A DNA stretch of 55,880 nucleotides from Pseudomonadota bacterium (GTDB taxonomy: Bacteria > Myxococcota_A > UBA796 > GCA-2862545), in assembly GCA_947505245.1 (NCBI GenBank), contig CANNIZ010000027.1, positions 1-55,880 of the forward strand, given 5' to 3'. Position 1 is the stretch's first letter. The number at the start of each line of letters is the position of its first letter. Of the stretch, positions 47,585 through 55,844 are shown piece after piece. Both the position numbers and the translations under genes were made by a program. Below the pieces are notes generated by a model, which saw nothing but the letters and a program-made list of their open reading frames with translations, had not been told where the DNA came from and made no database searches.

Positions 47585-49777
47585 ATGCCACTCAAATTCC
47601 AAAAGCTGGGCCGTTCGTCGCAGGCCGTCGTGACTACACCGGCGGATCTCGCCGAGATCGGCGACCTGTCCGACGCGCTTTGGGTGGCGACCGCGGCCAC
47701 CATCGATACCCTCCGCCTGGACAAGGGCTTCCTCGCGCTCGTCGACACGGACGCCGATGGCCGCATCCGCTCCGACGACGTCCGTGCCGCCGTGAAGTGG
47801 CTGCTCGGGCTGCTGAAGGACACCTCCGCGGTGAAGGGCGGCGTGACGACGCTGGCGCTCGCGTCGCTCGCGGACGGTGGCGATGCGGCGCTCGTGCGCG
47901 ACGCCGCGCGTCGGCTGCTGGCCACCGCGGGGACGCAGGACGGAACGGAGATCCCGCTCGACCTCGTGCGCCGGATCCGCGCCGAAGAGGAGGCCAAGGG
48001 CCTGTCCTCGGCCGGGAAGGTGCTTGCGGCGGCCGCAGGAGACGACGCGGCGCTTAAGTCGTTCCTCGACCACGTCGTGGAGGTAACGGGCGGTGAACCG
48101 CATCCGGCCGGCGGTAACGCCGTGACGTCCGCGCTCCTCGACGCGTTCCTCGCTCAGGGCAAGGACTGGCTCGCCTGGGCCGACCTGCCCGTCGAGAACG
48201 TCGCCGGCGCGCTCGACGCGCACAACGCTGTCGCTGCCAAGCTCGAGCAGTACTTCCTACTCTCCGACGCGATCAACCTCGACGCCGACCTCGCGAAGCG
48301 CGCCTGGATCGACACCGCGGGCACGGACCTGCTCGACCCTGCAGTCGCGACCGCGCTCCTGGAGCGGGCTCCGCTGGCGCGGCCTCGGGCCGACGGCGTG
48401 CTCGAGGTGCACACAGCCCTCAACCCGGCGTGGCGCGCTCGGGTGGAGGCGTGGGTCGGCGCGGCGCGGGGCCTCGGGCTGGACACGGCGCGGGTCGATC
48501 GCGCCCTGGCGGCCTCAGTGGCCGGCAAGGTGGCCGGTTACGCCGCCTGGCTCGCGAAGAAGCCTGCGACCAAGGCGGGGGACCGCGGCAACGACGTGCT
48601 CCGCGCCCACCTCGCCGAGGTGAGCCTCACGACGAAGACGCGCGACCTGCTGACGAAGTCCGACGCGGCCGCGCTGGCGCTCGACGGCATCAAGCTCGTC
48701 GAGAAGGCGCTGCTGTACCAGGCGTGGTTGTTGCCGCTCGCGAACTCGATGGTCACGTTGCCCGACCTGTTCGACACCAAGGCGCGGTGCTGGATGGAGC
48801 ACGGCACGCTCGTGATCGACGGTCGGGTGTTCGACCTCGCGCTCAAGGTCACCGACGTTCCGCGCGCCGAGCGGTTCGCCGCGATGAGCCCGCTGTTCAC
48901 GATGTTCGTGAAGGTCGGTGACAAGGGCGGCGTGCTCGATGAGGAGTACATGGTGCCCGTCACGGCGGGCGAGCGTATGCACCTCGTCGACGGCATGTGG
49001 GGCGTGTTCTTCGACGTGAGCGGCAAGGAGCGGCACGCGCAGATCCGCAAGATGATCGCGAACCCGATCTCGATCTCCGAGGCCTTGTGGTCGCCGTTCC
49101 GCAAGGTCGGGGAGAGCATCCAGGGCGCCCTCGACAAGGCGTCGGCGGCCCAGACGGACGCGATGTCGTCGACGGTGACGTCGACCGCGACGTCCGCGGC
49201 CGACAAGGCTGCATCAGCCCCCACCGCCGCGCTCGCCGCGGGTGAGGCGGCGAAGGCACCCGTTCCGCCGCTCACGGACGTTCCGCCCCCTCCGGCGGCT
49301 CCCGCGGCGAAGCCAGCCGCCCCTGCGGCCTCTCCGCTGGGCGGCCTCCCGGTGTTGGTCGCGGGCGCTGGCATCGCGCTCGGCGCGATCGGTGCGTTCG
49401 TTACGTCCGCGCTCTCCCAGCTGTTCAGCGCCACCGCGACGGTGAGCGCGGGCATCGGTGATATCGCCGGGTCCACGCTGCAGGCGATGGCGGCCGCCTC
49501 GGGCCCGCCGGACAGCGGCTTCGTCGGCGGTGCAACCGCGGCGAGCGCGTCGGTGATCGCGGCGGTGTCGTACCCGTTCGCGCTGCTGCTGGTCATCGCG
49601 GGCGTGGTGCTCGTCCCGTTCCTGATCTACGCCATCCCCGTGTCGCTCGCGACCTGGTTCCGCCTGCGTCGTCGCGACCTCGCGACCCTGCTCGAAGCGA
49701 GCGGCTGGGCCATCAACACGCGCCTCTACCTGGACCGCAGCCTTGCGGTTCGTCTGACGCGATTCCCCAAGTACTGA
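47585..49777 (+). CDS. Large EF-hand protein with C-terminal membrane region, unknown function
   Basis: This 730-residue protein is not recognised. Near the N-terminus is a calcium-binding EF-hand loop DTDADGRIRSDD (54-65). The middle (about 70-520) is Ala/Leu/Asp-rich and helical. A disordered Ala/Pro-rich linker follows (about 545-600), then hydrophobic segments (about 595-625 GLPVLVAGAGIALGAIGAF and about 665-700 VSYPFALLLVIAGVVLVPF), and a basic C-terminus with RLRRRDL. The ATG at 47585 has GGAGG five bases upstream. The small membrane protein gene at 49787 follows after nine bases. It may be a calcium-responsive membrane-bound scaffold; that is inference. Confidence 0.7.
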   Translation: MPLKFQKLGRSSQAVVTTPADLAEIGDLSDALWVATAATIDTLRLDKGFLALVDTDADGRIRSDDVRAAVKWLLGLLKDTSAVKGGVTTLALASLADGGDAALVRDAARRLLATAGTQDGTEIPLDLVRRIRAEEEAKGLSSAGKVLAAAAGDDAALKSFLDHVVEVTGGEPHPAGGNAVTSALLDAFLAQGKDWLAWADLPVENVAGALDAHNAVAAKLEQYFLLSDAINLDADLAKRAWIDTAGTDLLDPAVATALLERAPLARPRADGVLEVHTALNPAWRARVEAWVGAARGLGLDTARVDRALAASVAGKVAGYAAWLAKKPATKAGDRGNDVLRAHLAEVSLTTKTRDLLTKSDAAALALDGIKLVEKALLYQAWLLPLANSMVTLPDLFDTKARCWMEHGTLVIDGRVFDLALKVTDVPRAERFAAMSPLFTMFVKVGDKGGVLDEEYMVPVTAGERMHLVDGMWGVFFDVSGKERHAQIRKMIANPISISEALWSPFRKVGESIQGALDKASAAQTDAMSSTVTSTATSAADKAASAPTAALAAGEAAKAPVPPLTDVPPPPAAPAAKPAAPAASPLGGLPVLVAGAGIALGAIGAFVTSALSQLFSATATVSAGIGDIAGSTLQAMAAASGPPDSGFVGGATAASASVIAAVSYPFALLLVIAGVVLVPFLIYAIPVSLATWFRLRRRDLATLLEASGWAINTRLYLDRSLAVRLTRFPKY

Positions 49778-49786
49778 GGTGCTGGC

Positions 49787-50401
49787 GTGACGTCGGCGCT
49801 CCCCCTGCTGGTGTTCACTGCGATCGCTGTCGCGATCGTGGTGATCACTGCGCTGGGAGCGCTCGCGACGGCGGCGGTGGTGGCGGGGTTCGTGGTGCGG
49901 CGCCGGAAGGCTGCACCCGAGGCGGGCGAGCCGCTCGACGACGACGCGCTCCCACGGCTCCTCGTGCTGCGCGCGTTTCTCGTCGGCCGCTTCGCCGGGG
50001 GACGCCGCGAGAACGAGATCCGGTCGGTCGCTGTGATCCGCCTCGAAGATCGCGCGCTGAGAGAGGTGAGTGCCCCGCGCGACGTCGTGTTGCGCGGGAT
50101 GTTCTACGCGCTCGCGCTCGCGGAGCTCGATCGGCGCATGAGCCAGAACAGTCGGCGTCGGCCTGCCAAAAAGCTCGGCGAGCGGCTCGGAAAGGACGAC
50201 CCGTACCCGCTATACCTGCGGATGGTGGAAGCGACCACGCGCCACGCCGAGCCAGGCGCCGCCCCGCCCAAGCCGTGGGACCCCAGCGGAGCCGTGATCA
50301 GCGACGAAGGGCTCGCAGCCGCAATGGTGGGTCTTACGGCGGAGCAGGTCGAACGGCACCGTCGGTTTCTGTTCGAGCTTCCGATCCAGCGCTGGCGGTA
50401 G
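49787..50401 (+). CDS. Membrane-anchored unknown protein, partner of EF-hand protein
   Basis: This 204-residue protein has one N-terminal membrane helix (LVFTAIAVAIVVITALGALA, about 8-36) ending in basic RRRK, and then a cytosolic domain (LPRLLVLRAFLVGRFAGGRRENEIRS, ALAELDRRMSQNSRRRPAKKLGERLGKDD). It ends in FELPIQRWR. The start is GTG nine bases after the EF-hand gene stop, suggesting one operon. The last 68 bases overlap the 3' end of the DMT transporter gene on the other strand. No family is recognised. Confidence 0.65.
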   Translation: MTSALPLLVFTAIAVAIVVITALGALATAAVVAGFVVRRRKAAPEAGEPLDDDALPRLLVLRAFLVGRFAGGRRENEIRSVAVIRLEDRALREVSAPRDVVLRGMFYALALAELDRRMSQNSRRRPAKKLGERLGKDDPYPLYLRMVEATTRHAEPGAAPPKPWDPSGAVISDEGLAAAMVGLTAEQVERHRRFLFELPIQRWR

Positions 50402-51290
50402 CGGCGCTTGGCGAAAGTGGCGCTCGGAAAATAGAAATTAGCGCGACGGCCACGGTGATCAGCAATCCAGCGACTCCGAGGCGCGGGCTGACGACCTCGT
50501 CGGCGAACACCGCGCCGAGAAGGACGGCGACGGCGGGGTTCACGTACGCGTAGGTCGAGGCGATCGCGGGCGTGCTGACGCGGAGCAGCCACTGGTAGAG
50601 CGTGAAGCCCACGAGCGAGCCGGCGATCATGAGCCAGAGGAACGCGCTGACCGAGCGCGCGGTCAGCACGACCGTGGCGTGGTGCTCGCCGGCCAGGAGC
50701 CCGAGGATGGTCAGCAGCACGCCCCCGCCGAGCATCTGCATGCCGCTCGCGGCGATCGCGTCCCCGGGCAGGTCTACCTTTCGGCTCAGGAGCGTGCCCG
50801 TCGCCCAGGCCAGCGCCGAACCGACCAGGGCCAACGCCCCGAACGGATCGACCCGCCCACCGTCATCGCCCGGCCCGACGATCAACGCGACGCCGACCAG
50901 ACCGACGACAAGCCCCACGGCGCGTCCCGCGGTGGGTCGCAGGCCGAACACCACGGCTTCGATCGCGGCGATCCACATCGGAACCATCGCGATGAGCAGG
51001 GCTGCGACGCCCGACGGCACGCGCGTCTCCGCCCAGACGACCCCGCCGTTGCCGCCGACGAAGAACAGCGCGCCGAGCCCGGTCGCCTGGAGCCAGTGGC
51101 GCGCGGTGGCCGCGGCTCCCCCGGACCTGCGCCCCCACGTGTACAGCGCGCCGCCGGCGATCAAGAACCGCACACCGGCCATCAGGAGCGGCGGGAACGC
51201 CTCGAGCGACACGCGGATTGCAAGGTAGGTCGAGCCCCACAACACGTACAGCAGCGCGAGGGCGACAGCGATTCCGACGCGTCGGTTCAC
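50334..51290 (-). CDS. EamA/DMT-family transporter
   Basis: This 318-residue inner-membrane transporter has about ten hydrophobic segments in two EamA repeats. The N-terminus YVLWGSTYLAIRVSLEAFPPLL is a classic signature of YedA/RhaT-like drug/metabolite transporters, and the second repeat has AFLWLMIAGSLVGFTLYQWLL and ASTYAYVNPAVAVLLGAVFADE. The C-terminal 30 residues are a hydrophilic tail (PLSPSAATASAGSEARTE) lying in the overlap with the opposite-strand gene. The GTG has a GGGGGTGG site upstream. It follows the alpha/beta hydrolase gene after ten bases, so they may be co-transcribed. The substrate is unknown, likely amino acids or metabolites. Confidence 0.9.
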   Translation of the reverse strand: MNRRVGIAVALALLYVLWGSTYLAIRVSLEAFPPLLMAGVRFLIAGGALYTWGRRSGGAAATARHWLQATGLGALFFVGGNGGVVWAETRVPSGVAALLIAMVPMWIAAIEAVVFGLRPTAGRAVGLVVGLVGVALIVGPGDDGGRVDPFGALALVGSALAWATGTLLSRKVDLPGDAIAASGMQMLGGGVLLTILGLLAGEHHATVVLTARSVSAFLWLMIAGSLVGFTLYQWLLRVSTPAIASTYAYVNPAVAVLLGAVFADEVVSPRLGVAGLLITVAVALISIFRAPLSPSAATASAGSEARTETDGAVRPAPP

Positions 51291-51300
51291 ACCACCCCCG

Positions 51301-52272
51301 TCAGTGCGCTGCGTGGGCGCCGAGCCACTCGCCGACGAGCGGGTACACCTCGGTGGCCGCGCGATCGCCGTCGCCGAAGTCGAGGTGCCCGTAGTCAGCG
51401 ACCTCGCCGTTCGCGTCGCCGACGACGATGAAGTCCTTCTCGGACGTTCCGACGGCCTCGTAGTAGCCCCACACCCGGTCGGGCGTGACGACGCGGTCGG
51501 CGCGGCCAGCCAGGAACCGCATCGGAACCTGCACGTCGTCCAGGGCCTCGCGGTACTTCACCGAGCCGTCGACGGACACGAATTCCCCGTGTTTGGCGAG
51601 CCCGAACTGCTTGATCTCGCCGCGGGACACGGGGGACACGACCGTGTGGAGCATGGTCCGCCGCATCGCCTTGTCCGCGACGTTGTCGCGGTCGTACAGG
51701 AACTCGTCCGCGTCGAGCGGAGCTCGCTCACCCAGGGCGCCGAGCAGGCGGGCGGCGAAGGGCGTCGGCAGAAAGCCGGGCAGCGTCACGTATGGCGCGC
51801 CGTGAAGCAGCCCCCACCACATCGGATCCGGGTCGCGGAAGTCGAGCGGGGAACCGGCGATGACCGCGCTCGCGAGGGGGGGAGCGGCGTGACTCGCGAG
51901 GTATACGGCGAGGACCATGCCGCCCATGCTGTGGCCGACGTAGTGCAGCTTCGCCGCGCCGGTCGCGTGCAGCACGGTGTCGAACACCGCGGGCAGATCG
52001 CCGTTGCCGTAGTCGTCTACCGTCCAGCCCGCCTTCTGGCGCTTGCCGTCCGACCCGCGCTCGGCCACGCCGTGGCCGCGAAGATCGAGGTTCCACACGT
52101 CGTAGCCCTGCGCGACGAGCCAGTCCGCCAGGCTGCGATCGGGGGCGAGATCCCAGAACCGCGCGTTTGACGAGATGCCATGGCACAACACGACGGGCTC
52201 GCCGGGGCCGGCGTGGTGGGTGAGCGCGGCCTCGTCGCCGTCTCCGACGTCTACCCACACCACGTCGTCCAC
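51301..52272 (-). CDS. Alpha/beta hydrolase
   Basis: This 323-residue cytosolic hydrolase has the nucleophile elbow GHSMGG (Ser115), oxyanion-region CHGISSNARFWD, NLDLRGHGVAE, the acid in FLAGRADRVVTPD and a C-terminal histidine in DYGHLDFGDGD. All triad residues are present, unlike the protein at 32029. Its closest type resembles lipase/esterase or poly(3-hydroxybutyrate)-depolymerase-like enzymes, but the substrate is uncertain. The GTG at 52272 has GGAGG four bases upstream. It is divergent from MarR (57 bp), so MarR may control it, and it precedes the transporter gene. Confidence 0.9.
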   Translation of the reverse strand: MDDVVWVDVGDGDEAALTHHAGPGEPVVLCHGISSNARFWDLAPDRSLADWLVAQGYDVWNLDLRGHGVAERGSDGKRQKAGWTVDDYGNGDLPAVFDTVLHATGAAKLHYVGHSMGGMVLAVYLASHAAPPLASAVIAGSPLDFRDPDPMWWGLLHGAPYVTLPGFLPTPFAARLLGALGERAPLDADEFLYDRDNVADKAMRRTMLHTVVSPVSRGEIKQFGLAKHGEFVSVDGSVKYREALDDVQVPMRFLAGRADRVVTPDRVWGYYEAVGTSEKDFIVVGDANGEVADYGHLDFGDGDRAATEVYPLVGEWLGAHAAH

Positions 52273-52329
52273 GAGGCCTCCGCGCGGTCGTCGCGATGAC
52301 GGGTGCGCCCCTGACGGATATCACGCCGC

Positions 52330-52755
52330 ATGTCCGAAATCCGGTCGATCTTCGAGGTCGTCGACGCGCTCGCCGTGCGGGTGAACGCGGTGGTGTCCGA
52401 GCGGCTCACGGAGCGAGGATTTCCCGGCATCCGCGCCGCCCACGGCAAGGTGTTCGAGCACGTGCGCGGGGGCGCCTCCGTGAGCGACCTCGCGACGCGG
52501 TCGGGGGTCGCGAAGCAGTCGATGGCCGAGCTCGTCTCCGGGCTCGAGAAGGCGGGCTACGTCGCGCGCGAGCGCTCGCCCGACGACGCCCGCGTGTGGA
52601 TGGTCCGCCTCACACCGCGCGGAGCGGCCGCGATGGCCGTCGCGTCGATGATCGGCGAGGAGATCCGCGCGGAGTGGGCCCGCGCAGTCGGAAAGCAGCC
52701 GCTGCTCGACCTGGAGCGCGGCCTCGATGCGCTGCAGACGCGGTGGAAGCATTGA
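52330..52755 (+). CDS. MarR-family transcriptional regulator
   Basis: This 141-residue winged-helix regulator has the MarR layout: dimerisation helices at both ends, the recognition helix in SVSDLATRSGVAKQSMAELVSGLEKAG, and the wing YVARERSPDDARVWMVRLTPRG (the conserved D-x-R). It starts at ATG 52330, 57 bp from the divergent hydrolase start, so it probably regulates that gene and itself. Its stop overlaps the next gene start (TTGA). The ligand is unknown. Confidence 0.95.
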   Translation: MSEIRSIFEVVDALAVRVNAVVSERLTERGFPGIRAAHGKVFEHVRGGASVSDLATRSGVAKQSMAELVSGLEKAGYVARERSPDDARVWMVRLTPRGAAAMAVASMIGEEIRAEWARAVGKQPLLDLERGLDALQTRWKH

Positions 52756-53249
52756 TCCGCATCGTTCAGGTCGGCGGTCGGACCGGTCCCGAGCTGCTTC
52801 ATGAACTTCGCGCGGCCGGGGTGGAGCTGAACGCACTCGGGCTCAGGCTGCTGTCGAGCCCCGCGTTCGAGACGCGCCCGGCGATTCATACGCACGCGAT
52901 CGTGCTGTTGGCCGTTCGCGACCTCGGCTTTCCGGATGGTGCGCGAATGCCGCAGGTCTCCCTTGCAGCGCAGGCGCTCGGACTCTTCCCGGGCCCTGCC
53001 CACCTTGGGCCGCACCTGCGGCTGCAGTACCTGGACCAGCCGGAGGTGGCTGCGACCCCGCCGGGCGCGTCCGGTCGGGCCCCCGCCGGGTCGTTGACGA
53101 TCGCGTCGGCTCCGCTCTCCGCGGATGACGAGTTCCCGAAGGGGTTCTACTTGCGGCGCCTCGGCGGCACGCTCTGGCTTCGCGGGTACCGGGCCGACGC
53201 TGAACACCGCTGGGACGCCGACGACCGCTTCGTCTACTGCAGCTCGTGA
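52752..53249 (+). CDS. Conserved unknown protein coupled to MarR
   Basis: This protein of about 165 residues starts at TTG 52752, overlapping the MarR stop as TTGA; a GTG at 52743 in the same frame is an alternative. No signal or membrane segment is visible. The C-terminal half has the motifs LGPHLRLQYLDQPE, LTIASAPLSADDEFPKG, FYLRRLGGTLWLRGY and DDRFVYC, which I recall from uncharacterised bacterial proteins but cannot name. It may be a small-ligand-binding partner of the regulator. The Leu/Gly-rich N-terminus (VQVGGRTGPELLHELRAAG) looks alpha-helical. Confidence 0.65.
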   Translation: MIRIVQVGGRTGPELLHELRAAGVELNALGLRLLSSPAFETRPAIHTHAIVLLAVRDLGFPDGARMPQVSLAAQALGLFPGPAHLGPHLRLQYLDQPEVAATPPGASGRAPAGSLTIASAPLSADDEFPKGFYLRRLGGTLWLRGYRADAEHRWDADDRFVYCSS

Positions 53250-53301
53250 GGCGCGACGGCAGGTGGCCGCGGCCTCGGGATCAGCGTTCGCCGGCTCGGT
53301 A

Positions 53302-53330
53302 TTGCTGCGGCCGTAGCCTTCTGATACATT
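53302..53330 (+). promoter_or_regulatory. Candidate promoter for the lipoprotein gene at 53350
   Basis: TTGCTG (53302-53307) and TACATT (53325-53330) are spaced 17 bp and lie 20 bp upstream of the apparent ATT start. The leader between them and the gene includes GGAGG at 53340-53344. The assignment is by spacing only. Confidence 0.4.
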
Positions 53331-53349
53331 TCCCGCCTCGGAGGCACCC

Positions 53350-53769
53350 ATTCGACACATTCTGGTTCCCGCGTTCATGCTCGCTGCGCTCACCGCCTGT
53401 GGTGGCGCCCATCCCGAACCGTCCGAGCTGTACGGCCTGTGGGCGCGCCCGGCAGAGGAAGGCAACATCGGCGTGCTCGATTTTGCGCCCTCTGACGCGA
53501 CCGATCCCGTGCTCGCCGGGCTCTCCGACGTGTACCACATCTACGTGTACCCGGAAGGAACGACGCCGGTGAACGTCCAGAGCGGCACGTTCCAGGTCGC
53601 CGAGGGCGACGGCTGGGAGATCGTGTGGACGGTCAGCTACGACCCGGAGGGCCTGTACACGGGCATGTCGTTCGGGAATCCGATCGCCAAGTTCACCGGC
53701 GACGAGCTCACCCTTGACTCCGACGACGGCACGAAGCGCGTCTACTCCAGCGTCGCCGCGATGCCGTAG
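53350..53769 (+). CDS. Lipoprotein of unknown function, apparent ATT start
   Basis: This protein of about 139 residues has a signal IRHILVPAFMLAALTAC (lipobox LTAC) if read from the ATT at 53350, which has a perfect GGAGG five bases upstream. The first conventional start, ATG 53377, lacks a Shine-Dalgarno site and would leave only MLAALTAC. The mature part is small and beta-rich (ELYGLWARPAEEGNIGVLDF, YHIYVYPEGTTPV, GDGWEIVWTVSYD), reminiscent of small lipocalin-like lipoproteins. The stop overlaps the next start by one base (TAGTG). The function is unknown. Confidence 0.7.
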   Translation: MRHILVPAFMLAALTACGGAHPEPSELYGLWARPAEEGNIGVLDFAPSDATDPVLAGLSDVYHIYVYPEGTTPVNVQSGTFQVAEGDGWEIVWTVSYDPEGLYTGMSFGNPIAKFTGDELTLDSDDGTKRVYSSVAAMP

Positions 53770-54371
53770 TGGCACCGGCGATCCGCTGCGCCAGCCTGAT
53801 CGCGGTCGCGGCGCTCGCCGGCTGCGGCAAGTGCAGCACGGTAAAGGCCAACGCTCCCTCGCACGAGGCCGCGTTTGGCGGCGCGTTCGGCGAGGGCCAC
53901 GATCCGTGTGATGAGGGCGGCGCCTACATGATCACCCGGGAGGCGCTCGCGGCGTCCCTCGCGGAGCCGTCGCTGGCGACGCTTCCGGACGCCGGCACGT
54001 TGATCGTGTTCGGCGCCCCGTTTCCTGTGCTGCTGTTCGCGTGGTTCGACACCGTCGAGGTGGGCTCGTCCTACGCGCGCATCGAGCAGACGATGGACGG
54101 GGAAGCCGGCTGGTTGCAGGACGAACAGGGGTGGATGGGCGCCTCGGACTGGGACCCCGACCTCGCGCTGTGGTTCGGCAACGACGCGGTGGTGTTGGAC
54201 CCCGCCGTGTTGAGCGCGGGTCGCGTCACGATCAACAAGGCGACGGGCCCCGACGACGACGGGTTCGAGCGGTACCAGGTCGAGGGCAACCTCGTGTGGG
54301 GCAACCCCGCCGACGCAGGAGCCGCCTGGTACAGCTGGGAGGGCAAGGACGTCTGGTCGCTCCACGAGTGA
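53769..54371 (+). CDS. Lipoprotein of unknown function
   Basis: This 200-residue lipoprotein has signal MAPAIRCASLIAVAALAGC. The mature region is acidic and Trp-rich (GEAGWLQDEQGWMGASDWDPDLALWFG, DDDGFERYQVEGN, AAWYSWEGKDVW) with a hydrophobic strand (GTLIVFGAPFPVLLFAW) in the middle that may be a membrane or core segment. The GTG start overlaps the stop of the preceding lipoprotein gene (TAGTG), so the two are co-translated. No family is recognised. Confidence 0.7.
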   Translation: MAPAIRCASLIAVAALAGCGKCSTVKANAPSHEAAFGGAFGEGHDPCDEGGAYMITREALAASLAEPSLATLPDAGTLIVFGAPFPVLLFAWFDTVEVGSSYARIEQTMDGEAGWLQDEQGWMGASDWDPDLALWFGNDAVVLDPAVLSAGRVTINKATGPDDDGFERYQVEGNLVWGNPADAGAAWYSWEGKDVWSLHE

Positions 54372-54438
54372 GTTCACAATTGGTGCTCGGTGGCCGACCG
54401 AAGCGCGTTCTCCGATGCACGATCCATTAGGTGAGATC

Positions 54439-55728
54439 ATGATGTACCGCGTTTTCCTCGTCGTGATGCCCCTTGTTGCGTCCTCGACGCTCGCCGGCTG
54501 CGAGCTGTTCAACCTCGGCTCCAGCGAGGACACCGTCGTGCTCGACACGGCCGCCCCGCAGAAAGAGTCGATGGTCGCGCCTGACTCGGGCTGGACGTCG
54601 CTCGGATACCTGCCGCTCCCCGCTGGAATACTCGGCATCGACAACAAGGCCACTCTCCAGCTCCGCGACCTGGCGCTGTTGCCAGACGGAAGCGTGAAGG
54701 TGATCTTCGACAGCGTGACGCTGTCGCAGATGGATCCGATAACGCGCGTAGATATGGGCATCCTCAAGGATCAAACGTGGACATCCGATCCGTTGATCTC
54801 CGACGTGACCGGCATCGTCGGCGGCGAGTACTTCTCCCTGTCCGGCGTCCGCGTGGAGCAGCCCAACTTCACGGCCAACCTCAACGGTGCGCTCCACGTC
54901 TACGACGAGTCGATCAACGCCACCTGGATCGACCCGTCGGTCTGGAACTACTTTTTCGGCGAGATGTCGCTGATCGGGCTGCAACGCCACACGGTGGTCG
55001 AAGGCACGTTCTACATTCCCTATCAAAAGGTGGGGGGTGTCGGGCTCAATCGCGTCGCGGGGACGACGGCTACGCCCGAAGCGGACGTGGCCATTTGGAC
55101 GAATCCACAAGTCATGGCGAGGAACGCGATCTTCGCGGGCGACCCCGCCGCGACGTCGTACGTCGCCTACTGCGAGATCGAGTACGGAACGCACGCAGAA
55201 TACCTGCTGAAGACCGAGCTCGTGCTGGTGAAACGGGACGGGGGTTCGGCTGGATCGTGGTCCGAGGTCGCCCGCCAGGCCGACGTTTGCGGGCTCAACG
55301 AGTACGGAACGGAACAGATCGGGTTCACCGTCGCCCAGGACGTTCCGCAGTTCTTCTACGTCGATGAGGCGCTGCAGCAGGTCGTCGTGCTGACGCCGGA
55401 GACTGCGACCACCTTCACCAAGGCCGAGATCCCGGTACCGACGACCGGGGGCATTCGCTTGAACGTGGCTGACGGCAGGGCCTACGTGGGTTTCCCGGAT
55501 ACCACCGCCGGCGGCCGAGCGACCATCGCAAGAATCGACGGAGGCGCGCTGGTCACCGTGGGGCAACCGGGCTTGACGACGATGGCAGTTACGGATGGAC
55601 AGACGGCATGGGAGACGACACCGGAGCTGATCGCGACGAAATTCCTGGGCGGCAGGGTGCTTGGCGTCCTGGTCAACCCCTCGGGTTCGCCATTCGATGT
55701 CGCGCTCGAGGTCGTGATCGCGGATTAG
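54439..55728 (+). CDS. Large lipoprotein of unknown function
   Basis: This 429-residue lipoprotein has signal MMYRVFLVVMPLVASSTLAGC, a Thr/Asp-rich linker (GSSEDTVVLDTAAPQKE) and a long beta-rich body (ATLQLRDLALLPDGSVKVIF, IGLQRHTVVEGTFYIPY, VYFVDEALQQVVVLTP-like, GGRATIARIDGGALVTVG). The repeated strand-turn pattern could form a beta-propeller or beta-sandwich, but repeats are not clear. The ATG at 54439 (or 54442) has AGGTGAG upstream. It lies 67 bp after the previous lipoprotein gene. The function is unknown. Confidence 0.7.
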   Translation: MMYRVFLVVMPLVASSTLAGCELFNLGSSEDTVVLDTAAPQKESMVAPDSGWTSLGYLPLPAGILGIDNKATLQLRDLALLPDGSVKVIFDSVTLSQMDPITRVDMGILKDQTWTSDPLISDVTGIVGGEYFSLSGVRVEQPNFTANLNGALHVYDESINATWIDPSVWNYFFGEMSLIGLQRHTVVEGTFYIPYQKVGGVGLNRVAGTTATPEADVAIWTNPQVMARNAIFAGDPAATSYVAYCEIEYGTHAEYLLKTELVLVKRDGGSAGSWSEVARQADVCGLNEYGTEQIGFTVAQDVPQFFYVDEALQQVVVLTPETATTFTKAEIPVPTTGGIRLNVADGRAYVGFPDTTAGGRATIARIDGGALVTVGQPGLTTMAVTDGQTAWETTPELIATKFLGGRVLGVLVNPSGSPFDVALEVVIAD

Positions 55729-55844
55729 CCGCAATGCCGCTCACTTAGCGCGTTTAAGATCGGCGAAGCTGAGCTTTTCGCGCACGCACCTCAACAGGCT
55801 GGTCCCGGCGTTCACGGCGGATCATACTGCCTTGGGGGCGGCCG

